From the NCBI GenBank assembly GCA_033065855.1, contig JAVXUO010000035.1, positions 186,001 through 250,000 on the forward strand: a stretch of DNA of 64,000 bases. Direction: 5' to 3'. The translations under genes and the position numbers were made by a program. This DNA is from Escallonia rubra. Lineage: Eukaryota > Streptophyta > Magnoliopsida > Escalloniales > Escalloniaceae. The notes below the pieces were generated by a model. It ran no database searches. It was not told where the DNA came from and saw only the letters and a list, made by a program, of their open reading frames with translations. Below, piece after piece: positions 1 to 10,465 of this stretch (its first letter is position 1; every line of letters begins with the position of its first letter).

Positions 1-114
1 CTTCGTTTCCATAAGAAATACAACGTCCGGGTTATGTGTCTGGATCAAACTGTAGGCTGTGCGAATTGTGGTAGCTTGACCGATACCACCACAATTCCAG
101 CTGAGGACAATCAT
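1..114 (-). CDS. LINE ORF2, first 38 codons (endonuclease start), cut by window edge
   Basis: The minus strand opens with ATG at 114 and reads without a stop to the window edge. It begins MIVLSWNCGGIGQ, the standard opening of the apurinic-like endonuclease/exonuclease/phosphatase domain of plant L1-type LINE ORF2, where the early W-N-C/R-G-G motif contributes to the active-site region. In a full element this domain is followed by reverse transcriptase and often RNase H, which would lie off the left end of the window. It sits 90 bp downstream of the ORF1 stop, the usual ORF1-ORF2 order. Whether ORF2 as a whole is intact cannot be judged from 38 codons. Confidence 0.8.
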   Translation of the reverse strand, partial: MIVLSWNCGGIGQATTIRTAYSLIQTHNPDVVFLMETK

Positions 115-203
115 TGGATCCCCCGTGGTTGGTGTGGCCCAACCACTAAAGCCATATCTAGTCCCGCTAACAAACCCGTAATTGAGAGTGATAGTAACTG
201 AGT

Positions 204-2519
204 CTACATATCCCTTTTGGAACTCAAAACCACAGGCAAATATACAGTCCAGACCAAACAGATATCGCAATCACATGACCAAGGAACATACAGTAATAAC
301 AAATACAACATTAACTGGAGACTCAGCAGGAGTTGAAGAATGACCATACCTGGGGGTTGATCAGTGGCAACCACCTGCTTGCGGCAAGATTTTTTGCATG
401 CTCGTTGGATGCTATCTTGAGGTGAAGGGTCCTGTCGACGCTTGCGAGTCCCCGAAGATGTTGATGATGCAGCCGAAGAGTCACTGGCGTCCATGCTTTG
501 CTCTGCAATTGTACCCGGAGAGGCTAAATTGACGTAGGAGGAGCTAAGCGCAAGGTTCTTAGCTTTCTTGCACTGAGAAATCGAAACAGATAACTCAGCA
601 ACAGCCGCTTGGCGTTTGCGAGAGCCTGGCGAATTGGAGGTGCCGGAAGTTGTTGACGGAGATGGAGATGAAACTGGAGGCTCAAAAACCCGAACCATGC
701 CCTGCCAGCAGATTAAAGCCTGTTGCTTCGGCGTGGGAGTATCCTCGGAATTATTGAGTTGTACGGCCATGTCTCTCATTGTCAAGTCCGCTCTTCCCGT
801 AGCTGTGATGTGCTCTCGATGTACAGTGGTGTCAGTTTGGTTAGGATCAGCATCACCATCGGAGGAATTACCAGAGGAAGAGCTTACCCGAACGAAGAAT
901 CCCGGTGTTGACGTCGCCGGAGCACTGGAATGCATGATTGACGTCGTCGGGATAATGAGGGAAGGAGGAGCCCCGCTCGTAGGAACTACACTTGGGCCAG
1001 TGCTAGTGTCATGTACACCCCAATCCATAGAGCCCAAAGAGCGCATGGAGGCTAGATCCAAGGGGAAGTTGGACCCGTACTGCGTGCAACCCATATCAGC
1101 GCCTATAGCCTCACTAGAGGAAATATTAAAATTGGCCCAAGCTTCTGTAGTAAGTACGGAGTCTATAAACCCAGCAGGAGGCGTACCACTCTTTTGAGCC
1201 CTCTCTGGAAATGGGTCCGATAAGCACAAGTCCATTTCTGTGGCTATAGGTCCAAAAAACACCTCGGCCCATTTCTTGCCACAATTCTCCAAGTTTTTGT
1301 CGCTTGCCTGGCTAGGATGAGAAGGAAAGATTAAGTCAAAGAGTCCAAATGCCACCTCAGAAAACCTTTGCCACGCATTCATCTTTGAGCTGCCAGGTGG
1401 AACAGAATCTTGGCACGTGTCAGTTGCATGTCCAGAACCCAATTCCGACTGCTTTCCGGTAACCATTGCCGGAGAAGATGAATTTTCCGGCAAGGGTGCC
1501 ATCACGTTGTCTGAAGCACTTGAAGCAGAAAAAAAGTCATCTTCCTCCATGGAATTGCCAGACGATGGTGAAGACTCGTCGGGAAATTCCCCAGAAGCTT
1601 CATCGGAATGCTCATCGATCCATTCCGAATTATGGTCATGTTGTTCAACATTTGCAGGGTCGTGAGCTTGACCTTCCATTCCTTGGTCAATTGAGATATG
1701 GCTAGTGCGATTCCAACTTGTATTGGGGAATGCTCGAATCTGCCGAGAGTAAAGAAGGCGATGGGGCTGGTGGAACATTTGAGAGGAATTACGGTGCGCA
1801 TAACGGTCTATGACCATTTCCACACGTTGCCTGGCTTGAGGAAGGGAAGTACGACACTCTTGGTTCACATGACCAATGATTCCGCATCTGTAGCAGATGC
1901 GAAATATCTTCTCATAGGAGGCCCTAACCCAATTGCCGTGCTCTCCGATTGTTGGCACAAATGCCCCAGCCACCAGTGGTTCTGAAAGCACAATCCTGAC
2001 AAGAACTCGGAAGTAATCCCGTCGGCGTTGCCGAGTAAGGGACCAATCCACAGCGAGTACTTCTCCAAAGAAGGTTCCAATCTGTCCAGCCACCTCTTAA
2101 TAGAACATTTCGGCAGGGATGTCATTGATCCTAACCCATACGTCAATCGTACTGAAATCCAACCGTGCGATACACTGAAAAGGTAACCATTTTACCAACA
2201 CTAACAGGGCACCATGGATGTTCCATGGCCCCTCAAAAAGCAAGCATTCCATGGCTAAAGCATCTGCGAAATGGAATGCAAAAAGGTCTCCAATAGGTTC
2301 GACATCCACGTAGCCCCGTAGTTTCCAGAATTGATTGACTACTCGTTGAACCAGGGAGTGAGGAAAGGTACGGGAGTCCACAATTTTCCCAATCAACGTG
2401 TGTGCCCATCTTCGTGATTGAATCCGAAGGAGATCTGGGTCAATCGGAACTAAGTGGCCACACCGTTTAATCGCAAGCTCTTCGTCGACGTTGGAAGAAT
2501 CTAGACTAGAAGAACCCAT
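204..2519 (-). pseudogene. LINE ORF1 (DUF4283 plus CCHC zinc knuckle), one in-frame stop
   Basis: ORF1 proteins of plant L1 LINEs bind element RNA to form the retrotransposition particle. The reading frame runs from ATG at 2519 to the stop at 204, 772 codons, with one internal TAA at 2097-2099. The first 140 residues look like DUF4283, with the motif FEGPWNIHGALLVL and then WVRINDIPAEMFY just before the stop. The same frame resumes directly with the rest of the domain. It continues to the linker GNWVRASYEK and a zinc knuckle, CYRCGIIGHVNQEC (Cx2Cx4Hx4C), near residue 210. The remainder is a low-complexity Ser/Pro/Thr-rich tail, usual for these proteins. A single nonsense codon is the only break seen, so the copy may be fairly recent. 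Confidence 0.85.
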
Positions 2520-2738
2520 CGAACCAGAGAACGTAATAACTGAGTAGGAGCGTAAACGAACCGCGAAGGGGACTAACGTAAAACCCCAAAACCCACTGAA
2601 AACGGAGAACTTGAGCTCACAGAGGACTAGGATCCCATCTCAGCAGAAGAGAATCCGTCTGTAAACCCTAAACACTAACCGCAAAGGAAGAAGAAGCTGA
2701 ACTAGCTGCTCTCAAACGAAGAGCGGCGGCATTCTAAG
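2520..2738 (-). other. Probable LINE 5' untranslated region
   Basis: This stretch lies just upstream of ORF1 and has no open frame of note. It is richer in G and C than the AT-rich DNA around it, in keeping with a LINE leader. The true 5' end of the LINE is not defined by a target duplication in view. It ends at or near the flank of the next element, where a copy of the sequence TTTCCCTAAACT begins at 2739. Confidence 0.5.
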
Positions 2739-2750
2739 TTTCCCTAAACT

Positions 2751-3836
2751 GGGAAAATTAGGAAAAAGTGGGTTTTTGGGTAAAATTTTTGGAGATGATG
2801 AGTTTGTTTTGAAAACTTGTGAAAAAGTGGGGCAGCTTTTTAAAATTTCTGAACAAGGGGAGAGGTTAGGAAAAAATGGGTTTTCTTAACTCCTTTAATT
2901 TGCTCTTCCCAAATTACCCCTGCCCCTAAAAGAATGACCTCCTGTTATAGTCCCTTCCCCACGCCTGATTTGCTCCCTCCTTGGCAGTGGGTGTGTGAAA
3001 GGCAATGAGAATATATGCTGAAATGTGTGATCCTGTGTGTGTGGGGTGAGAATAGTAGGACTGCTGTGTGAGAAATGATATATGTGAAATAGGTTTGTGA
3101 GATTTCATGAAGTGGGTTTGTATATTGCTTGTGTGTGTTTGTGTGATAGTGTGTATAAAGGAGAAGAGGAGGGACAGCCGTGCTGTGTATGAGTGTGTTC
3201 TGGGTTTGGACAGAAGGTGTAGAGAAGAAGAAGATGGGTAAAAGGTTAACAATTCTGTGCAGTGGGAGTGGTACACTGTGCATGCACAGTTGTACCACGT
3301 AGCTATGGGGCATCGTGCAATTCTCATAAAATGCTGAAACTTTACAGGAATATTCTTAGGACAATTCTAGAATTACTGTTAAAATTTCAGATTTTTCTGA
3401 TATCGTTTAATATTTTCAATATTTTTTGAAAGTTTAGTTACTCTAAAATTAGTTTGGAGCCCTTACAATGGTTAATAAATTCTGGAACAATTACTGTAAT
3501 GATTTTATGATGTAAATAAGTTTCTTTTTAAGTTTCGTAATTTTTAGAGTTGATTTTATACTAATTCCATATCGTATTCGATTTAGCAAAACGGATGATT
3601 TTAAAATGGTTTCGTTACTTTTTAAATCCTAATTTCTGTTTCACTATTTTTCTTATATATTTTGAAGCTATCATGAAAATTATGGGACTTTGATTTGGGC
3701 TAGAAGCATTAATTGCTCTTTTTGGGTTTTTTCTGGTATTTAAGAAAATCGTTTTGAATTTGAAAATATTCAAAATTTCAGAAAATTTATATTATAACTT
3801 GTTATGCTGTTTTAATGTACAAAAGAATTTTATAAG
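2751..3836 (+). repeat. Left terminal inverted repeat of the fold-back element
   Basis: It matches the reverse complement of 5612-6701 along its whole length with few visible differences. The inner boundary is clear: identity stops after AAAAGAATTTTATAAG at 3821-3836. Open frames of about 120-134 residues occur in mirror image in both arms, but they are rich in His, Thr and Ser from a CA/GT-rich tract and resemble no protein family. I do not treat them as genes. Confidence 0.9.
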
Positions 3837-4689
3837 AATTTATTATCATTCTAGAGTGTCTTAATGCGTTACAGACTGTGCAAGGTTATCGGTTAGCTAG
3901 GTTTAGCTTCTCGAGCAATCCGGTTCGTTTTCGTTTACTTTAAGAGTGTCAGAGTGAGCAATGATTAAGATTAAGCATTATATTAATAATTTGTGAGGCT
4001 AGGCTGAATTCTAATAATTAATTTTTCCATTTAGGTTAATTCGAGGTTTGAACAAGGTTGAATAACAGCGAGCGCATAACCTGGATCGTATTAAGGGATT
4101 TTTATCCGAACCAAACTCTTCATATTTGATTTCGTACGTTCTCTTGATTTGTTAGTTTCATGCAGTGTGGACTTGTGCCTAATGTTGGTGATTCTCAAGA
4201 TGGTGAAAACGATGTTGGACCTTGCGTGCCTTCAACAACCCATGAAGAAAATGACAACATTAGCACTTTCTGTGTCTGCTAAACCACAACAACGTCGATT
4301 AAATGCCATTCGCAAATGTCGTATGCATCGCGCAAACGACCTACGGTATTAGTAAACGCAACAATGATGCCATCAATATTACATCGTGCAAATAACGTTG
4401 TTCCAGCAACTGTCTTACACACATATGAGTGTTTACTGGCAACCCGCTAATAATATTTTTTAACGGATACATAAAAATCCCAAGCATGGTTACACAGACA
4501 AAAAGTTACAGTTACACATATTGATCACATCATGTTTAGGTGAGAGTGGGCACCAGTTGGAAAATGGGGAGCACAGTAAATGCTTCTAACCCCCTTGGCA
4601 AGAATGCTCATCAAAACGTAGGATGTTGACAACCATCAATAATCCCAACCCCCTTGGCAATGTTCCTCTTACCCCGTGATTTCTGCACG
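3837..4689. other. Unique core segment of the fold-back element
   Basis: About 850 bp with no convincing gene. A 40-codon open frame at 4160-4282 (+), starting MQCGLVPNVGDSQDGENDV, has a protein-like composition rich in Asp, Asn and Glu and might be a captured exon fragment. It is not recognised and has no clear splice signals. The rest is AT-rich. Confidence 0.4.
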
Positions 4690-5611
4690 GTCATCCCACG
4701 TATGTAGTGCTCCCACCCAGAAGAAATGGAGCTGGGCTCCGCCCCGTAAGTTTTGCATAAATTGACTTGCGCATCCGCACAATCCGACAAGCACATTTGC
4801 AGAAACCGACTCGTGGTTTTGCAGAAACCAACTGGTGTGTTTGCAGAAACCGACTGGTGTTTTCGCAGAAACCGACTGGTGCCACCACGATCCGTTTGCG
4901 TCTACACTTTCGCTTCCTTAGAAAATTCACGCTAAACACATCAACCACCCCGCATCGGACTCCTCATGGCCGAAACAACCACGATGAAACGGGGCGATAA
5001 GATGCGCCCTAGCGGAGAGGTTACGTAATTTCATAAAATCGAGTTCGCATACTAGCGGGGGACACTGACAGCCCTCAGTGAACACAAGAGGTGCAAGGGC
5101 AATGTGTTTGCGTGGGGCCCGCAAGGGCATCCCACATATGTAGTGGTCCCGCCGAGATCGTTTTTCTTGCGGGGCCCGAGCCCCATATGCTAAGTTTTGC
5201 ATAAATTGACTTGCGCATCCGTACAATCCCACAAGCACATTTGCAGAAACCGACTGGTGGTTTTGCAGAAACCGACTGGTGTTTTTGCAGAAATCGACTG
5301 GTGTTTTCGCAGAAATCGTCTGGTGCCACCACGATCCGTTTGCGTCTACACTTTCGCTTCCTTAGAAAATTCACGCTAAACACATCAACCACCCCGCATT
5401 GGACTCCTCATGGCCGAAACAACCACGATAAAACGGGGCGATAAGATGCGCCCTAGCGGAGAGGTTACGTAATTTCATAAAACCGAGTTCGCTTACTAGC
5501 GGGGGACACTGACAGCCCTCAGTGAACACGAGAGGTGCAAGGGCAATGTGTTTGCGTGGGGCCCGCAAACACATTGCGGAGAGGTTACGTAATTTCATAA
5601 AACCGAGTTCG
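4690..5611. repeat. Tandem duplication of a 444-bp unit, with a partial third copy
   Basis: Unit 1 (about 4690-5126) and unit 2 (about 5127-5570) are direct repeats with a 444-bp offset. A short partial third copy (5571-5611) repeats the piece at about 5457-5497. Each unit contains a nested minisatellite of four 22-bp copies of the word GCAGAAACCGACTGGTGTTTT (4799-4882 and 5243-5326). Open frames across it are shadows of the repeat. Confidence 0.85.
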
Positions 5612-6701
5612 CTTATAAAATTCTTTTGTACATTAAAACAGCATAACAAGTTACAATATAAATTTTCTGAAATTTTGAATATTTTCAAATTCAAAACGAT
5701 TTTCTTAAATACCAGAAAAAACCCAAAAAGAGCAATTAATGCTTCTAGCCCAAATCAAAGTCCCATAATTTTCATGATAGCTTCAAAATATATAAGAAAA
5801 ATAGTGAAATAGAAATTATGATTTAAAAAGTAACGAAACCATTTTAAAATCATCCGTTTTGCTAAATCAAATACGATATGGAATTAGTATCAAATCAACT
5901 CTAAAAATTACGAAACTTAAAAAGGAACTTATTTACATCATAAAAGCATTACAGTAATTGTTCCAGAATTTATTAACCATTGTAAGGGCTCCAAACTAAT
6001 TTTAGAGTAACTAAACTTTCAAAAAATATTGAAAATATTAAACGATATCAGAAAAATCTGAAATTTTAACAGTAATTCTAGAATTGTCCTAAGAATATTC
6101 CTGTAAAGTTTCAGCATTTTATGAGAATTGCACGATGCCCCATAGCTACGTGGTACAACTGTGCAAGCACAGTGTACCACTCCCACTGCACAGAATTGTT
6201 AACCTTTTACCCATCTTCTTCTTCTTCTCTACACCTTCTGTCCAAACCCAGAACACACTCATACACAGCACGGCTATCCCTCCTCTTCTCCTTTATACAC
6301 ACTATCACACAAACACACACAAGCAATATACAAACCCACTTCATGAAATCTCACAAACCCATTTCACATATATCATTTCCCACACAGCAGTCCCACTATT
6401 CTCACCCCACACACACAGGATCACACATTTCAGCATATATTCTCATTGCCTTTCACACACCCACTGCCAAGGAGGGAGCAAATCAGGCGTGGGGAAGGGA
6501 CTATAACAGGAGGTCATTCTTTTAGGGGCAGGGGTAATTTGGGAAGAGCAAATTAAAGGAGTTAAGAAAACCCATTTTTTCCTAACCTCTCCCCTTGTTC
6601 AGAAATTTTAAAAAGCTGCCCCACTTTTTCACAAGTTTTCAAACACAAACCCATCATCCCCAAAAATTTTACCCAAAAACCCACTTTTTCCTAATTTTCC
6701 C
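5612..6701 (-). repeat. Right terminal inverted repeat of the fold-back element
   Basis: Reverse complement of 2751-3836, ending CCTAATTTTCCC next to TAAACT. Near-identity of the two arms suggests recent formation or continuing gene conversion between them. Confidence 0.9.
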
Positions 6702-8290
6702 TAAACTCTTTGGTGATTGTGGAAATACAATAGTTACTTTATTAGTTACATTAACTCACAAATCAAGAAAACTTCAACGATTAATTAGCAATTATCCAAT
6801 TTAAACCCCCACCAGCGCCACCGCCACCTCTCCACCCTCGCTCTCCCCGATTGTCACTACCGCTGCAGCCCACACCGGTTGCCACCACCTCAACACCTAC
6901 CTCCCCCGTCGTCGTTACCACTTCGCGCTTTGATGCTGAAACCACCACAAGGCCCACCAAATACCACTAACTAGCTAGAGAGGGGAGGGAAATTGGGGTG
7001 GTGATTGATGGCGTGGAAGGGGGAGGGATGGTGCTGCCAACGGGAAGGGGAAGTACCTAGCGACAAGGTGAGGGGGGCTGTGGAAAGAGGAAGATAAGAG
7101 GTTTTTTTGTTTGTTTGTAAGATAAGAGGGTTTAGGTCTCAAGTACGCAAGTACGCAACAAAGCCTATATATTTATTTTTAGGTCTTCTAATTACTGTCA
7201 TTCTAGACTAAAGCCCAAAAGTCACACATACTTAAATTGACTTGTTTTATTCGTACAATCGTCTCAAATCGTTTGAAATTAATACACTAGTGGACGGCAG
7301 AGTTACGTTGGCAATAATTAAATAGGTGAGGGTACAATTGATTGAAATATTATGACCATGATTTAAGTGATCAATCCCGGCAAAGGTTGGGATTTAATTG
7401 GTAATCAATTCTACTTTGGCATGTGCATTTGTGCCCATAAAACACTCTTGATAGTCTGTCGTCGTCGTCGTTTTAAGCAGACATTCATACCATATACTAG
7501 TGGTTTTGATGAAGATTTCGCGAATATGGTTAGAAAGTTTCTACTTGATTTTATAAAAGTTTATCATATAACAGCCAAGGAGCTTGTATTGAAAAAATAG
7601 ACTTGATTTATGTTATTTTTTGCTATTAGAGTGGTGTATTAGTGACATGTTAATGGTTCATTAGTCATGTGTTAGTGGTGTATTACTGACATGTTATTGG
7701 TGCATGTGTTACAAATACATAACTAGTGGATTTAAAAAGTTGAGCAGTGAGCTGATATACTGTATTATCTAAGCAATGGATTAACAATATCTTTCTTGCA
7801 CATCTAGGAATTACTTAGAACCGTTATAAAAGCTATGCATGTCTAGTCATTTTGTATGGTGCTAGAGGTAGATACACAAAATTATTAGTATCATCGTGTT
7901 TCCTTCAAAATCTCTCCATTCTTGGACTTGTGAGTGTATTTTGAGTCACCCGTCGTCACCACCAGCTTGATTGTTATCGTTGGGTGGCAACGGTATGGTT
8001 GCTGCGGTGGTATACTGGTCAGAAATGGGTGCCACCGGGTGGGAACCGGTCGACCACCATGACAGTTGAGAGATATTTCGCTTCACAAAGAAGAAAGATC
8101 CAAGAGAAAATCCCTCTTTAATTGGTTAGAGAGAGAGAGTGGCAGATGCCATCTACTATAGTTTGCGATCTGACCACCCTTGCAGACCTCTGAAGGATCC
8201 GGTCGCCCATGTCTTGATAGGCAAGCAATGGCGGCCAGCAAGCATATGATGCAGTTCCTGTAATGCATGATCCTACATCAAAAGCAATGA
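6702..8290. other. No gene seen
   Basis: About 6790-6960 is rich in CCACC triplets and other simple C-rich sequence, and 7130-8080 is AT-rich. The open frames here are short and unlike any family I know. Confidence 0.5.
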
Positions 8291-8479
8291 GTTGTTCCTC
8301 GGAACAATCTAGCCACTGAAATGTCAAAAACCTACGACCAGAGCATCTACAGGGAACAAAATAGAGCTCTTCAACGCCAACTGCAACAAGCAAAGCAAGA
8401 AAATGGAGATGTACAACTTGCCATGGGCTTTCTCCAAGGAAAATTCAAGGATTGGAGTGTAACTTTAGTGGACAATTGA
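8291..8479 (+). other. Short coding-like fragment, coiled-coil composition
   Basis: An open stretch reads from just after a stop at 8288 to TGA at 8477-8479, with an ATG at 8321. The part after the ATG begins MSKTYDQSIYREQNRALQRQ and continues in Gln/Glu/Lys-rich sequence of coiled-coil type. The composition looks protein-coding, unlike the surroundings, but I cannot name the family and see no neighbouring exons. It may be an exon remnant of a decayed host gene, or chance. Confidence 0.2.
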
Positions 8480-9215
8480 CACCAGCTATGAGAAGGATGG
8501 TGGTGCAGTACCGGGGTTGATCGAGAGTTCATCCAAATGTCCAGGGCAAAAAGAAAAGAGCGGGAAAGAGAAAATCGATCTCCCGGCTGACGTCCTTAGA
8601 TCTCATGGATATGAAAGACTGATTTGATCGACTATCTAAATCAAAACAATAATGCACATGTCCTCCATCCCAACGGACCAGTTCAACCCGACCTCGCCCT
8701 CGACCCCTCATCCTCCCCGCCCGTGCTGGGCCCCTCTGACGCCCAGACATCAGAGAATGGACTACACAAACTACATCATCATGCATTGACCAAGCATATA
8801 AGGATGATAAGCATAAAGAAGAGAAAAACAAAGTGAATACCACTGCTGAACCTACCCGATAAATAGAGTTGGCTAGCTGCAAGTCATATCAATTGCAGAA
8901 TTGTAAAACACGATATTTTGGTCAACACACTGATGCGGCAATATACAATATATGGTAGTATGGTTGAACAAAATGCAGAACGGCATTTCAAAATTTCTAA
9001 TCGTGGTCACAAATGCAGAGCCGGTTAAGCTTTTGCCTTAAAGGGATATTCACCTTTTTTTCTTTTTCTTTGACATGCAAATCAAGTTTTAAAATCCAAA
9101 TACAACATAAAACCTATTCTAAACAAGGGAAAATATTTCTCTATACAAACTGTACTGTGGTCCTAATAGTGGATCACCTCGTGCCTTTTACTGGGAACTG
9201 CAAAGCTAGAAGTAC
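8480..9215. other. No gene seen; 3' flank of the DUF1517 pseudogene
   Basis: Open frames on both strands at 8530-8880 overlap each other in antisense and show no family features. The stretch just before 9216 is the downstream flank of the minus-strand pseudogene. Confidence 0.45.
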
Positions 9216-9880
9216 TTAAAGAGGCCGCAATAGAGGGTAATCTTCAAGCAATTCTCGCTCTAACAAAGTGTCACTTTCATTCTGAGGTGTCTACAGCACC
9301 TCAACTGCCTGCAAGAAAATGGGTATTATTAAGAGGAAGGAAAACGACCTGGAAGCTACAAGTCAGAAAATAACCTGGAAGCTACAAATCAGAAAATAGT
9401 TAGATCTTACCAGAGTTTTGCTTGAAGGGATAGAGCCGAGCTTTTGTAGGGCTACCTTCAGATCTCCACTGCCATTGATGGCCGACAATTTATTCACTCC
9501 TTCAGCAGCCACCAAAATTGTTATCTGAAATTGGAAAAACCATGGTAATCAGGACCTAACGGGCTGAAGGTGGGAAAAGTTACATTTTTAGCAAAATTTT
9601 AGAGTACATTTGACAGTTTAAATTAAGTTGAGAAGCATTTTCGGCCAAACCCAGTAACTTGAAGGAACGCTTGTCACAGCCTAGGAAGGGGGTCACAACC
9701 GAATAAAAACCTCACCACTATGTACTCATTGCTGAAACCATTAGCTCTCTGGCTTCTTGCACTTTGCTTTATTATGCTGTTCACGTTGACCAATGTCTCT
9801 TCATCAAATTTTCCTCGTTCTTCAATGGACAGTTGATTAAAGCGTTTCTCCCCTTCCTCCATGCTCCGCTTGACATCCAC
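9216..9880 (-). pseudogene. DUF1517 (FLAP1-like chloroplast protein) pseudogene, last three exons only
   Basis: Three exons in order on the minus strand have correct GT-AG borders and compatible phase: 9880-9716 (55 codons, starting VDVKRSMEEGEKRFNQLS), 9524-9411 (38 codons, ITILVAAEGVNKLSAINGSG onward) and 9308-9216 (31 codons, ending ELLEDYPLLRPL then TAA). From memory this is the C-terminal part of the DUF1517 family, which includes Arabidopsis FLAP1, a chloroplast membrane protein acting in fluctuating-light acclimation. In the last exon the codon after AVEVL is TAG (9293-9291), where the family has Trp, a one-base TGG-to-TAG change. No upstream exons, transit peptide or transmembrane segments are found before the Helitron end at 10170. 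This is a truncated pseudogene or captured fragment. Confidence 0.75.
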
Positions 9881-10169
9881 CTGCAGCGGATGTGACAAGT
9901 ATAAATGAAATATGCTCAATAAAATGTTAAAGGCATTCTGAAGGTGGAATGATAACAGACTAAAATAAATTGCCCTTGACGTACAATAAGAGGCAGAAAT
10001 TAAGAAAGAAATATTAACCAAAAAGTAACTCCTACCTCTTTAGCATAATAAATGCGTACAAGTTGGGGGTGGTGGGCAGCGTCAGTGGTGGCTTCTCCGG
10101 CGAGGTGATTACGGGGTACTTGTCGCAGAGGTGACGACGGAGTGGTGGTGGTTGTGTCTTTAATTATGA
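9881..10169 (-). other. Gap between the DUF1517 remnant and the Helitron end; possible orphan exon
   Basis: 9881-10021 is intron-like sequence ending in a good acceptor (CTGCAG) before the first surviving DUF1517 exon. A Thr/Pro/His-rich open stretch at about 10035-10160, followed by a GT, could be an exon, but its sequence does not resemble the exon expected upstream in DUF1517 genes. Function unknown. Confidence 0.3.
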
Positions 10170-10462
10170 CTAGCCCAGAATCCCGTACCAAGCACGGGAC
10201 GATTTATTATAATTTATTTTAGTAGCTTTGAAATGCATAACAAAATAAATTGTACAATTTTATAGTTATTTCATCAAAGATAGTTACTTTAATTTTTGGC
10301 TTGAAATTTCTTGTAATAAAATAAATTAACTCTTCTGATGAAATATCAATAAGCAATGTCCTTGTACATATTGCTAATTCTAATTTAGTAACTACAGAGA
10401 TGAACAAAAATTAAAGATTTATTTAGTACACAAAAAAAGTAAATTCTACTGATAAAATTCAT
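10170..10462 (-). mobile_element. Helitron 3' terminal fragment
   Basis: Read on the minus strand, the segment ends with a hairpin (CCCGT...ACGGG at 10198-10182), then ATTCTGGG and CTAG at 10173-10170, followed by T. This is the canonical Helitron 3' terminus: a hairpin about 10 nt before CTRR, inserted before T. The roughly 290 bp upstream match the 3' part of the complete Helitron at 17818-22456, around 22150-22456. The match stops abruptly at about 10462, where copia reverse-transcriptase sequence begins. No 5' terminus was found, so this is a truncated copy. Confidence 0.8.
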
Positions 10463-10465
10463 ACG

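Larger units (their letters stand above)
2751..6701. mobile_element. Fold-back DNA element with about 1.09-kb terminal inverted repeats, Mutator-like
   Basis: The segment starts GGGAAAATTAGG and ends with its exact complement CCTAATTTTCCC, and the two ends stay inverted repeats for about 1.09 kb (2751-3836 against 5612-6701). Both sides carry TAAACT directly outside the inverted repeat (2745-2750 and 6702-6707). Because the repeat end begins GGG, the identity extends to TTTCCCTAAACT, so a 9-bp duplication CCCTAAACT with a 3-nt shorter right end is equally possible. Long TIRs beginning with GGG and 9-bp duplications are typical of plant MULEs, but no transposase is present. The 1.78-kb core holds a unique segment and a 444-bp tandem duplication. 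The class assignment is an inference; the inverted-repeat structure is directly visible. Confidence 0.8.

Noticed and set aside
616..1197. 193-codon plus-strand frame inside the LINE
   Set aside because: Antisense shadow of the ORF1 Ser/Pro-rich tail.
2926..3327. Open frames of about 130 residues mirrored in both arms of the fold-back element (also 6121-6525)
   Set aside because: They arise from a CA/GT-rich tract, exist as two overlapping frames in each arm, and resemble no family.
4795..5330. CRISPR-like array (22-bp repeats)
   Set aside because: Repeats are contiguous without spacers, and the sequence is plant nuclear.
4611..5444. Six overlapping frames with repeated CRNRLV-like words
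   Set aside because: Translations of the 22-bp minisatellite on both strands; 444 bp is divisible by three, so they repeat.
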